A DNA stretch of 64,000 nt, taken from positions 744,001-808,000 of the forward strand of contig JAXRKN010000026.1 of assembly GCA_038502055.1 (NCBI GenBank). The letters are read 5' to 3'. Shown in pieces: positions 49,418-59,479 of this stretch. Position 1 is the first letter of the stretch; each line of letters starts with the position of its first letter. The notes beneath the pieces were generated by a model. The model was given only the letters and a program-made list of their open reading frames with translations, was not told the origin of the DNA and searched no databases. This stretch comes from Tanytarsus gracilentus. Taxonomy: Eukaryota > Arthropoda > Insecta > Diptera > Chironomidae. The position numbers and the translations under genes are program-made.

Positions 49418-50362
49418 TTACTTTGGGCTAAAAGGATTGCTTGCGAAAAATCCACTGCTAAAAATGCTCTTCATCTTATTCTGCATGTCACTCATCGACT
49501 GTGAATGTTGCTTTTGAGCGGCTCCAAACTTTTGGTCCAATTCATCTTGCATCTGTTGAAAAACTGCGCTATTTTGTCCTCCGCCAATTGTTCGAGTGTT
49601 TGACATGCTGCTTCCCTTTTGAGGATTTGGTTTAGTTTTCTTGTCTTCTTTCAGCACATTGTCACTTGCACCCATGCAAAAGATTGTTGTGGTGATAGTC
49701 TCATGGCTTGGTTCATCCGATTTTTCTACAATTTTACATTTAGAAGTTTCTTTTGGACATGTCACACCTTCGCATTGCATCACGTTGTCAGCCGTGTTCA
49801 AGTTGTTTCCAATTTGTTGCACTGAATTTTTATTGCCAGATTGTTGCTGAATAATAGCAGGTTTGTTAGTGTTTGTGCTTCCAATCTGTTGCGTCATTGA
49901 GTTTCCATTAGGAAATGAGGGAAAAATGTCAAATAATTCCGCTGAATCGTCTGAGCCTTGATTCGATGACGTTTGAGCAACTTCAGATTTTTTACTAGCC
50001 AGCCGATTGTAGTCATTTGTTATAATTTGAATTCTTTCATTTAATTGCTGCAATTTATTTGACAAAACTTCTAAATTTTCACCACTCGCTTCTCTTGAAC
50101 AAAGCACTTGATAATATCCTTGATAGTTACCCTGCAATGGTATCAAATAAGCTGTAAATGGTCTGCTACTCTGATGTCCATCGTTGGTTAAAGGATACAC
50201 TTTAGCGTACAAAAGATTATTTGGTCTATTAGCAACTTGCTGCTGCTGAGGTGGACGATAGTATGCCATTTGATAGTTTTGATTTGGCGCTTGATAATAT
50301 CCACCTTGACTATTTGTCATTACCACAAATAAAGATATGAATAAAAGCGCAACAACTCTCAT
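49418..50362 (-). CDS. Gln/Asn-rich secreted protein with a four-Cys module
   Basis: A single exon of 314 aa from the first ATG (MRVVALLFISLFVV), which opens a clean signal peptide ending near NSQ. The mature N-terminus is Tyr/Gln/Pro-rich (YQAPNQNYQMAYYRPPQQQQ). The middle has a short coiled-coil-like segment (EVLSNKLQQLNERIQIITND) and QQIG/NN repeats. Near residues 202-235 is a four-cysteine module, C-x4-C-P-x5-C-x19-C. The tail is Met/Gln/Ser-rich and helical. The neighbouring gene to its right on the same strand has the same module. I do not recognise a named family. The composition suggests a structural or fibrous secreted product (silk-like, matrix or glandular), which is inference. Confidence 0.82.
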   Translation of the reverse strand: MRVVALLFISLFVVMTNSQGGYYQAPNQNYQMAYYRPPQQQQVANRPNNLLYAKVYPLTNDGHQSSRPFTAYLIPLQGNYQGYYQVLCSREASGENLEVLSNKLQQLNERIQIITNDYNRLASKKSEVAQTSSNQGSDDSAELFDIFPSFPNGNSMTQQIGSTNTNKPAIIQQQSGNKNSVQQIGNNLNTADNVMQCEGVTCPKETSKCKIVEKSDEPSHETITTTIFCMGASDNVLKEDKKTKPNPQKGSSMSNTRTIGGGQNSAVFQQMQDELDQKFGAAQKQHSQSMSDMQNKMKSIFSSGFFASNPFSPK

Positions 50363-50494
50363 AGTGATCGAGTAGCAGTTAAGCAAATGAAGCTCAATTT
50401 TTATTTTTCAGACTTTTCTTGCCAAGCTTAATTTGAAACTATAAAATTAAATTTTCTCGCTTTAATTTCGAGGAAAAAGTTTTATTTTTACTTT

Positions 50495-53077
50495 TCAGTC
50501 ATCGGGAATGAAAAAATCGCCAAAGCTGATGTTTAAATATTTTTCCTCCACATCTTTGATCACGAAATTTCTGAAGAAGCGTCCCGGAGTTTTGCTATCA
50601 ATGATCGACTGGTTAATTTTTATCGATTTGTTAAATTTATCCAAACATTCTGAAGTCTTGACTGATTGAACAAATGTCGGCGGAAGAGCTTTGAATGAGT
50701 ACTTGCATTTTTTCGTTAAACTTGGACAAACCAAATCATCACACACTAAAATTTTATTTTCTTCGAAGGCGTTCGACTGATGATCCTCGTTACTGTTAAC
50801 AGATATTGTGATTTCAGCATTAATTGTTCGCTTGTCATTTTGATTTAAATTATTAGATGAATATTTTCGAGGAGATTTAATTGTGGACTTGATGACTTCA
50901 TCTTTTTTGTCGTGAACAATGTTGGTGACCTCTTCACTTTGCATTAAATCATGCAAAATTACATCACTCGATTTTGAAGTTTCTTGTTCAAATTTCACGG
51001 GTTCTTCAATTTGATCTTTTTGCAAAATTTCTTGTTGATCAGCGTTTAAATTTTTCTTAGTTTGAACATCAAAAATGTGGTCAGCATCGTTACTCTCTGC
51101 ACTCTCCATTACATCGTGCATGATCTTAATGCTCGAATCTGTAGCTTGATCTTCCACCCTAAACTCTTCTTCAGCATGATCTGATTGTACTAAAACATGA
51201 TCTAGATTTACATCATCAATATCTGATTGAATCTCAAAAATACTCCTGTCATGCACAACATCCTTAAATTCACCGCTCTCCATAAAATCATGCAAAATTC
51301 CAATATTTGCTTCTAAAATTTCTTTCTCTACTCTCGGAATGTTTTCTGCATGATCTGATTGAACTGAATCATGTCCTCGAATTGATTCACTAATATCTGA
51401 ATAAACCTCAAAAATACTCTGTTCATGTACGGCATCTTTAATTTCACCACTTGTCATAAAATCATGCAAAATTTCAGCGCTTTTTTCCGAAATTCCTTTC
51501 TCTATTCTTGGAATATCTTCTGCATGATCTGACTGCACAAAATCATGTTCAATAATTTCATCAAAAAGACTTTTTTCATGAACACTTTCATTAAATTCAG
51601 CGCTCTCCATGACGTCATGCATAGCATCATTACTCATATCAGCATCATCATTTTCCACTCTGAACTCTTCATCATTATGATCTTGCTGAAAAGATCCTTG
51701 ATCTATTTTAGATTCAACGTGATTTATCGTATCGAGTGGTTGAGTAGAATTGATCACGACACTTTGAGCATAAAAAATATCTTCGTTGGTAGCTGAAAGG
51801 CCTTCATTTATATTAGAATTGTCTTCTTGGACATTTTGTCCTTGTTTATTTTCCTGGATGACAGAAAATTCATTTTGAGCATTAGAAATCTTAACCTCAG
51901 CTTCATTCACATTAGAAGAGTCTCCTAGCATATCTTCATTGATATCACTTGTTAGACTTTTTTCCTCAATTTTATTTTCACCTTCTAAAAGCTCCATGTT
52001 ATTGGATATTTCAGCTTCGGATAGTAAAAATCTAAAGAAATCTTTTGGTGACTCTAAAGCGATGTCTTTTCCAAGATATTCGTCAAGAACATATTTTATG
52101 TTGTCAACTCCCTGAATGTGAAGTTGTTTAAGAACTTTTGGAAGATTATTCAAGTAATTCCTCAAATTTTGACTCGTTTCTTCCTTAACATAAACTTCCT
52201 CGTCAGATTCATTGTTGTGAAGGTTTTCAAGAATTTCTGTAAAATTTTCCGCGAACTCTGTTAGAATTTGTTTGTACTTCACCTCAACCGCAATTAAATC
52301 TTGAGAATTTTCAATCGGTTCTAGCGAAATTCCATCGACCATTTCAAAAAACTTTTGAATTATTTCTTGTTCCTCTTGCGTGTCATCGTCAGCTTCTGCA
52401 TCGTTCTCATTTTCCATTTCGATTTTTAATCTTTCTTCGGAAAGTAATTGATCATTCTGAGAATTAGTTTCCATGCTTGAAAGTTCACCATCATTTTGTG
52501 ACAATGAATGAAATTCGATGTTATTTTGTTCTTGAATAAATTTATCATAAAGTTCGAGATGTTCCGAACTGTCAGCAGGTAGATTTTCATTAATTTCCAA
52601 TTGAATTTGATCATTGTCGATTGAACTTTTTTGTTGGTTATGTGAATCTTGACTTCTTCGAGCATCGTCGTGAGATTTTTCTGGAATTAGTTCTTGAGAG
52701 TTAGAAAAATCACTCTGAATATTTTCTAGTTTCACAGGAAGCACACTTTTGATTATTTCAGATAAATTCTCAATTTCACTCTTCCTTTCGATCTCTCGAA
52801 GGATTGGTTGAAAAACTTCAAGTAAAAGTTCTGAATTTTCTTTCATATTTCTTTTTCCCATTTCTCTTCCTTCCACAGCTTGTTTTATCAAATCATTGAG
52901 CAGCGAAAAATAATTTTGCTCTTTTGTGCAATCACTTTTAAGTTCAATCGGCTTTGAGATGTCTTTAGTCGTATACGAAAGTAAGAGCATAGTTAATGAC
53001 CCTGGAATGGGTTGATCAGCTTCGTCTTCCATTCGACTTAACCGAATGAATAATAAAAGGAAAAGTAATTTGATCAT
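50495..53077 (-). CDS. Large acidic secreted protein with internal repeats and a four-Cys module
   Basis: A single exon of 860 aa from the ATG at 53077 (MIKLLFLLLFIRLS), with a signal peptide before MEDEADQ. The protein is very rich in Glu, Asp, Ser, Asn and Gln, and is probably largely disordered. Five imperfect repeats of about 52-60 aa occur at 50910-51640, with the core (I/L/M)HD(V/F/L)M(E/T/Q)S(A/G/E)E and, in the middle copies, VQSDHAE..PR.EK. The only clustered cysteines in the mature protein are the C-terminal module (CDDLVCPSLTKKCK ... SEC). Its spacing, C-x4-C-P-x5-C-x19-C, equals that of its left neighbour, whose start is only 132 bp away. A tandem-duplication origin with massive divergence of the rest is inferred. 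Function unknown. Confidence 0.82.
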   Translation of the reverse strand: MIKLLFLLLFIRLSRMEDEADQPIPGSLTMLLLSYTTKDISKPIELKSDCTKEQNYFSLLNDLIKQAVEGREMGKRNMKENSELLLEVFQPILREIERKSEIENLSEIIKSVLPVKLENIQSDFSNSQELIPEKSHDDARRSQDSHNQQKSSIDNDQIQLEINENLPADSSEHLELYDKFIQEQNNIEFHSLSQNDGELSSMETNSQNDQLLSEERLKIEMENENDAEADDDTQEEQEIIQKFFEMVDGISLEPIENSQDLIAVEVKYKQILTEFAENFTEILENLHNNESDEEVYVKEETSQNLRNYLNNLPKVLKQLHIQGVDNIKYVLDEYLGKDIALESPKDFFRFLLSEAEISNNMELLEGENKIEEKSLTSDINEDMLGDSSNVNEAEVKISNAQNEFSVIQENKQGQNVQEDNSNINEGLSATNEDIFYAQSVVINSTQPLDTINHVESKIDQGSFQQDHNDEEFRVENDDADMSNDAMHDVMESAEFNESVHEKSLFDEIIEHDFVQSDHAEDIPRIEKGISEKSAEILHDFMTSGEIKDAVHEQSIFEVYSDISESIRGHDSVQSDHAENIPRVEKEILEANIGILHDFMESGEFKDVVHDRSIFEIQSDIDDVNLDHVLVQSDHAEEEFRVEDQATDSSIKIMHDVMESAESNDADHIFDVQTKKNLNADQQEILQKDQIEEPVKFEQETSKSSDVILHDLMQSEEVTNIVHDKKDEVIKSTIKSPRKYSSNNLNQNDKRTINAEITISVNSNEDHQSNAFEENKILVCDDLVCPSLTKKCKYSFKALPPTFVQSVKTSECLDKFNKSIKINQSIIDSKTPGRFFRNFVIKDVEEKYLNISFGDFFIPDD

Positions 53078-53275
53078 TTTTATGATCAATCACCCGCCAG
53101 ACTCGATTGTAGTTTTTAAACTAAACATTTTTGAGCGTTTTTGAATTTTAACACGCGTTAAAGCGTTTAAAAGTGTGAAAAGTTTGATTTAAATTATTAA
53201 TTTAGTTTGATTGGTGATTTTGAGACTGAACGTCAATTTTTAAAAATTTAATTTGATTCTAAAAATTTTAAACAT

Positions 53276-53281
53276 TTTATT
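53276..53281 (-). terminator. Candidate poly(A) signal of Hip1
   Basis: AATAAA on the - strand, about 130 nt after the Hip1 stop and 200 nt before the start of the next - strand gene. Confidence 0.45.
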
Positions 53282-53408
53282 TAATCACTGATTAATGTAA
53301 CAGAAAATGGGGAAAACATGTATGCTTAAAATTTATCACGTTAAAACATTTTAAAAGGCATTCTTGTAAATTTTAAATAGGAAGGCATAAAATAATTTTT
53401 TGTTACTA

Positions 53409-56400
53409 TCATTCATCTTTATAATTTTGACGACGAAGAGCTGCGAGTCTCATTCGTTCAACCTGTAATGCTTGCTCTAATTCTAATACTCGAACTTGCA
53501 CTTCCATCTCTTTAGTTTTAGCTTGATGAACCGAGAGCTTGGTGAAGTCCAAGTCATTTTGACTATCTTCAAGTCTTTGACTGCAACTCTTTGCGGTTGC
53601 CACAACTGTTCCAGTCGATTGAGTAACATCTTTTGATGCAACTGTGAGTTCCTTAAGATTCGGTGAATCACGTGGCGCTTTAACTTTACTCGACACAACC
53701 AAAGCAGCCACACAAGCGGCAATCTAGAGTTAAACAATATTTAAAATAAATTTTTAAACACTTTATATTTTTACCTCTTGAGCAGCTGCAACAACCTCCA
53801 ATGCATGATTCGCTTGACCACTAACAGCTTTATTTGCGGCATCTACAAGAAGTGTAGCCGCAATTGCCACTGACTTTGCAGCACTAATCATACCCTCAGT
53901 CCATTGATGATTACGTTTATAAAACTCTTTGGCTGACGCAGTTCCTTTACCAAGTGCGACAATCTCAGCCTGAACTTTTCTCGATTTTTGCACCAAAATT
54001 TGAATAAACTGCATTAAAGTTGTACAAGAGTCGAGAATTTTCTCATTAACTTCGAGCTTAATTCCACTATCTGACGCTCTCGATTGTTCGAGCATATCGA
54101 CAATTTTTTTCGCAGCCTCTTCGATAGCTTTATCCATGCTATTTAATTCCTTCTCGACCAAATCACCGAGTTTTTCGATCTCATCATTGTTGCCGGAAAT
54201 CTCACCGATCACGTTCGTAATTCGATAAAGCATTTCCTTAAGTTTATCGACCGTAGGATCAACTTCACTTGATAATTCACTTTGAATTAATGTTTGATAG
54301 AGATAAAGCGTGGATTGACCAAACTCCTTGATCTCGTCCGCTATTTCTGTTAAACATAAAGTATAAAAATTTGTTAGAAATTATTTTGGTGATTTTTAAT
54401 AACTTTTTACCATAAATTTTTAAGCATGCATAAAATAAAATTAATTGATAGTGATTGAAAATAAATTAAGTGAGGTTTAAAAATAAAATTTTCCTACTTA
54501 CTCTCGCCTGAATTAATATTCGTTGACTTATTGCAAATCGCCATTCCACGTTCGTGAATCAAATTCAATAAATGACTGCACTTAATGGTCGTTCGAAGCA
54601 GTGCTTCCGTGTGTGAATTATTGTCGTTAAGAAATTCTTGATGAACACTTTTTAATTTAGCTAAAGCATCTTGAAGCTCCTCGGACACCATAATGAAGTA
54701 GGCAGCGTTAATTTGGAATCCAGGAGTTTCATTTTCCTGGATTGTTCTCGCGCTAGTTTCTTCCGATGCTTTGATGCATGTCTCCAACAAAGCTCGATTC
54801 TTTTGAATGACTTCCTCCTGTTGAAATAAAAGATCTTGAACATCTGTCTCGAGGTCCTCTTTCGTTACCATTACTCGATCATAGTTTGCATTAATAAACT
54901 GAATAATTTTTTATCATTTTGATAATTTTAATTAAAATTTTTTTGACTAGCGATAATTATGATGGAGTAATGAGGGTGGCACACACAAAATATTCTTACC
55001 AAATAATTTATTTCTTTTTCTTTTAACTCATTATTGAGTGCCTCAATTTTTTCGTTGTTTGAGTTTATTGTTTTGTTGAGTTTTACCTCTAAGGAAGCGA
55101 TTACTTGGTCTTTCTCGTGCAATTCGAATTTAAACCTCTCTAGTTCAGTGTCCTGACTCGACTTTTGGGTCTCTAGTTCTACTTTTTCAGCATTCAACTC
55201 TTCTAAATTTACCTTAAAGGAGTTTTCAATTTCCTCTTTTTTAGCGCAAAGTTCTTGATGCTCTGTTTCGATGGATTCTTTTTCATTTTGGAGTTTTGTG
55301 AAATTCTCTTTTATTTCTTCAAGATTTTTCTGCAAATTTTCAATGTTAATTTTAAGCTCAGCAATTTCTGCTGATTTAGTCGAGTCATCATTCTGATATT
55401 GATCAGTCAAATTTTCTTTCTCTTTCAAAAGTTGCGAGAACTTTGTTTCATATTCACTTTTAATTGTTTCACTATCAGCGCTATTTTGTTGATAGTTTTC
55501 GGATATTTTGGTGTTTTGAACTTCGAGCTCTTTTAATTGTACAACAAGTTGGTCCTTTTCAGTGACAGCTTCGGAAGCTTGCTTTGAGGCCGTTTCGAGC
55601 TTTTTGGTCGTCTCTCCATGCTAAAAAGAGATATTTAATTAATTGAGGAATGAATAAGAAATTTAAATTATTAATTAATGGATAATCATATAGTTAAGAA
55701 CTATAATTATTAATTTACCTGTCTGAGCAGTTTAATATGTTCATCTCTGATTTGTGTGTACATGTTTTTCAACTTTTGGAACTTTTCCTCGCTCGTTTTC
55801 GCACGTTCTTCTTCAGCATGGACTTTTTCTAAAATTTCATGTGATTTTTTTAATTTTTAATCATTAATTCAAAAATTATTTCCTTACCTTCTAAGTTGGG
55901 AGCTGTTTGAACTTGAAGCTCCAATTCTTCTTTTTGAATTCCTGTTAAAATTAATTTCATTAGTCAAATTGTGAGTAACACATTTAATTTCTACGAAATT
56001 TGATCCAGAAAAATAAAATCTTTGGTCAGAGAAATTTTTATAAAACTCACTCAAATTTGAAACTTCATCTTGAATCTGAGACATTTCAGAATTCATCCTC
56101 ATAAGTTGTTGCTTTAATTGATTTTCAACTTCAGCCTTTTGAGTAACGACAGCACGACCCCTTTCAACGTACATTTCATTTTCCTGCCTCAACTGACGAA
56201 TATAATCATCGCGCTCCTTTAAAAGCCGCTCATAGTCGATGGCTAAAAATATTTTTATGTAAATTCAAAAATAAAAATTAATAAGAATTTACATGGTTGA
56301 GGAGGTGGCGGTGGTGGCGTTGGCTCTCTCCTCTGTTGAATGCTATCAGTCTCACTAGGAGTCGGTGTTGGTGGTCCAGACATGTCAACTAAATTATCGA

Positions 56401-57444
56401 CCTCATTAGGTATTACAACCACCGGTGCTTGATAATTTCTCAAATCACTTTGCATCAAAAAATTTGGCGGATTTTTTGGTAATTTAGGCACAGTGATGAG
56501 CGCTTGAAAATATTGAAGTTGACTTGACTGCTTATAAAAGCTACTCAATTGTCGAAAGAGTGTACGAAAGCGTTCACGATGTCCGACGAGTAAATCCTCG
56601 GGTAGATTAGCGTGCAATAAAAACATGAGCCGTACAACAAAATCGTAAAGTTGATTTGAGTCTTGAATGCAGGGAATTAGAGGAGCCAATCGACATTGAC
56701 CTGCATTTGTCATCGAGCTCACAGCAAAGGTCGTAATCGAATTAAAAACTAAAAGAAAAGTGTAAGTGGATTATTTGAAAATAAATTTCATTGACACCCA
56801 CTTGTTGCTTGCAGGGCGACAATGTCGTCCAGATAATCGAACATCTCGACGGCGAGTTGAAAGTACATGTTTATGTCGTTGGCTGCAATTTGCTCTAATT
56901 CACCGCGCTTGAGCAGTAAACTTCCAGGGAATCGCGTATTGCGATCATGAAAATTTAATTTTGTCACGAGCAATTTTGTGTATTGCTTTATGCAGAGGCC
57001 ATAGCCATCGTTGAGATGACCCCACAGCTTGCCGAGTTCGGTCAATTGACCACGATGACGAAGCGAGTGCTGCAATGACAGAGGATGTCCTTCTCTTAGA
57101 ATTTTATGCAGCACATGACAGAACTTCCATGCTAAAAGGCAATAAAACTTAAATTATTGATGGACATGAGGAAATGCCACACAAACCTGTGATACGATTT
57201 TCCTGTAAAGGTTGCCGTAGTGCAATTGCCCAGAAGGCGTGACCTCCATTGCTATGATAGGTGCCAATAATAGCCGCTCTGGATTGTAAAAATATTTTAC
57301 TATATGTTCGAACAATTCTAAGTCGTGCACTCACCTAATATGCTTCGATTTTACGGGCATCTCATAAGAATTTAAAGCTTTTCCAACGCTGATGGTTAAT
57401 TGATAATATTCTTTATCAGTCAAACTGCTGTTTGGCGCTGACAT
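53409..57444 (-). CDS. Hip1: Huntingtin-interacting protein 1 (endocytic clathrin/actin adaptor)
   Basis: Eleven exons, in order of transcription: 57444-57335, 57278-57187, 57131-56802, 56748-56293, 56242-56051, 55941-55888, 55828-55719, 55620-55000, 54898-54502, 54346-53775 and 53723-53409. They join in frame to 1,082 aa. The ANTH domain (about residues 5-285, with TAWKFCHVLHKILREGHP, RFPG and MFDYLDD) binds phosphoinositides at clathrin-coated pits. A Pro-rich linker follows (about 290-330). A long coiled coil (about 330-655) would dimerise and bind clathrin light chain. A C-terminal THATCH/I-LWEQ actin-binding domain (about 800-1060) contains KLEVNEKIL, GTASAKEFY, RWTEG and SKVKAPRDSPNL; the terminal VQVRVLELE helix ends the protein. 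The order and motifs equal those of animal HIP1/HIP1R and yeast Sla2. The linker keeps a NLVDM word like the clathrin box, but no DPF or FxDxF AP2 motif was seen. Confidence 0.94.
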
Positions 57445-58415
57445 ATTTGATGATTTCTGGATGAATCACAAAAATGTTATCGGTTAAAGATAAAAATCGT
57501 GATAACAAAAAAAAATTAGCTTTTCTTTCTTTTTGACTGTTGCATTTTTAAAACTTTTTGCGCACCAAACAATGAAAGAGAAAAATTATCGATGTAAGTC
57601 ACATAAAGTTGTTAAATATTTGCTCATTGTTAAGAATGTGTAAACAGAAAAGTTCTATGTGACTCATTCCGGCGCGTAATTGAATTAAATTAAGCATTTT
57701 AGAATCGATTTCCTCTTCCTCGATAATCATCTCTTTTTGTTTTTAATTCACAAAATTTTTTAAATTTAACTTACATTTAATACTTTTTCAACAGAAAACG
57801 AGTAATAAGCTTAAAGTATGCACTGTAATACTTATTTTACTAAAACTTGGTAATGAAATACAGAAAATATTTATAAATTGTAAAAATAATGTTCTGCGCT
57901 GTGAGCTCTCCTACGATCGAGTGAATTTTATGAATGAATTGTGAGGGATTTTTGTAAATTGAGTAACATAAAAAGTTTAAAAATTAAATGTTGAATGAAA
58001 TTCGCGGAATTAAAATTTAAGATTTTTTGTGCTCACACTTGAGAGTTAGTTGATTTTTAAAAATGTATTTTCAAGAGTTTCAAATAACAAAAATCATAAA
58101 AATATCACATGTAACCTCTTAAAAGACAACCTCCATAAAATTTTCCAGAGCTGCTTAAACAAAGTTTTCAAAGGGTCCAAAAACATAAAGTGAGATTATG
58201 AATTTTTTTTGGATGAAAATCTGAATGAAATATTTTTACATCTAATAATAATTTAAGTTTAAAATTTAATTTAAAAAATGCAATTTATTCAAACGTTAAA
58301 ATAAAAAATGTTCCTAAAATTTTCCCTGAAATTTCCATTAAAAACTTCTAGCGAAAAATAAAATCTGTAAAAAATTAAATAAACACTCGACTCGATATTT
58401 TTTAAAAAGAAATTT
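57445..58415. other. Intergenic region between Hip1 and Actn
   Basis: It must contain the Hip1 promoter and leader. No TATA box of note and no additional gene were seen. Confidence 0.5.
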
Positions 58416-58421
58416 TTTATT
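58416..58421 (-). terminator. Candidate distal poly(A) signal of Actn
   Basis: AATAAA on the - strand, about 1.06 kb after the Actn stop codon. The intervening 58422-59479 contains no gene (the frame at 59086-59400 has no features) and is plausibly the long 3' untranslated region. Nearer AATAAA words also occur, so the choice is uncertain. Confidence 0.3.
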
Positions 58422-59479
58422 CATTATTACTTGAAAAAGATTACATGCTCGAAACATGAGCTAAAATCGTCAGAAGAAAGAAGAGTTTAAATTGCCGGGT
58501 TTCGATTTATTTTTGCTGATTTACATTTTCTTCCTCTCTTGCACGATCGTACAGAAAAAAATTCCTTTCAACGATTTCAACTCACGATTCGACTACATTT
58601 AATAATTGATGGCAATAGTTGAGCGTTCAAAAACTTTGTCGTTCAATAAATATTTTTTTCATAAATTTGATTATAATCATGACTTGATTGCCGAAAAAAA
58701 AGAGAAGTAAAAATAATATGTTTATTTATGTTGATAGAATATAGTGAAAAGAAAGATAGAGAGATGATCGTGGTGATAAAAGTTCTAATTAAATATTTTT
58801 TTTAGCAAATAAAAACTTTTCCTCTACTTCTTCATATTTAAAAATATATTTTTTTAATTTTCGCGAAAGAAAGCTACCTAGCTAAAATAGCAAAGTATGT
58901 CCTATTCAAAAGAAAAATCATCTTTCCAGCAACACAACATAATTAGACACAAACGAAAGCGAAGAAAAAAAGAAGATATTCTAACGAGGACATAATGTTA
59001 GGGATCGCGTGTGTGTCTATACTAAAATCAAATGACTAATGTTTAATGAGAGAGTTTCGAGTACATAAGTAGATAGTGATGGATATTACAAGAGATATAT
59101 AAATTTTATCTTCTTCTCATCATTTTTCTCTCTTCTTTTTTTATCGTGAAATGTCACATTTCTTTCATTTCCAGCAGAACTCATCACATTCACGCGATTG
59201 AGTACTGCTTCGGCTGTATTCGATAAAAATCTGCACAATACAGCATAATTTCCTTTTCGATTTTTTTTTGTTTCGTTAATTATGTGTGCTTCATTGTGTA
59301 TAAAAATATTTTTTACGCTTACTACATAAATTAAATAAAAATTTATGTTAAATTGTGTTTTTTCTTTCTTGCATGATTCAAAGAGAAATAAAAAATACAT
59401 TTAAAAGATGTAAAATTTCCTTTTAAAAACTTGTTTTGTGGGTGATTTGATTAGAAGGGTGGAGAGAAAGAAAAAAAAA

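Noticed and set aside
49619..49850. Two + strand frames opposite the Gln-rich secreted gene
   Set aside because: Shadow frames of the - strand coding sequence, which has a signal peptide and a cysteine module.
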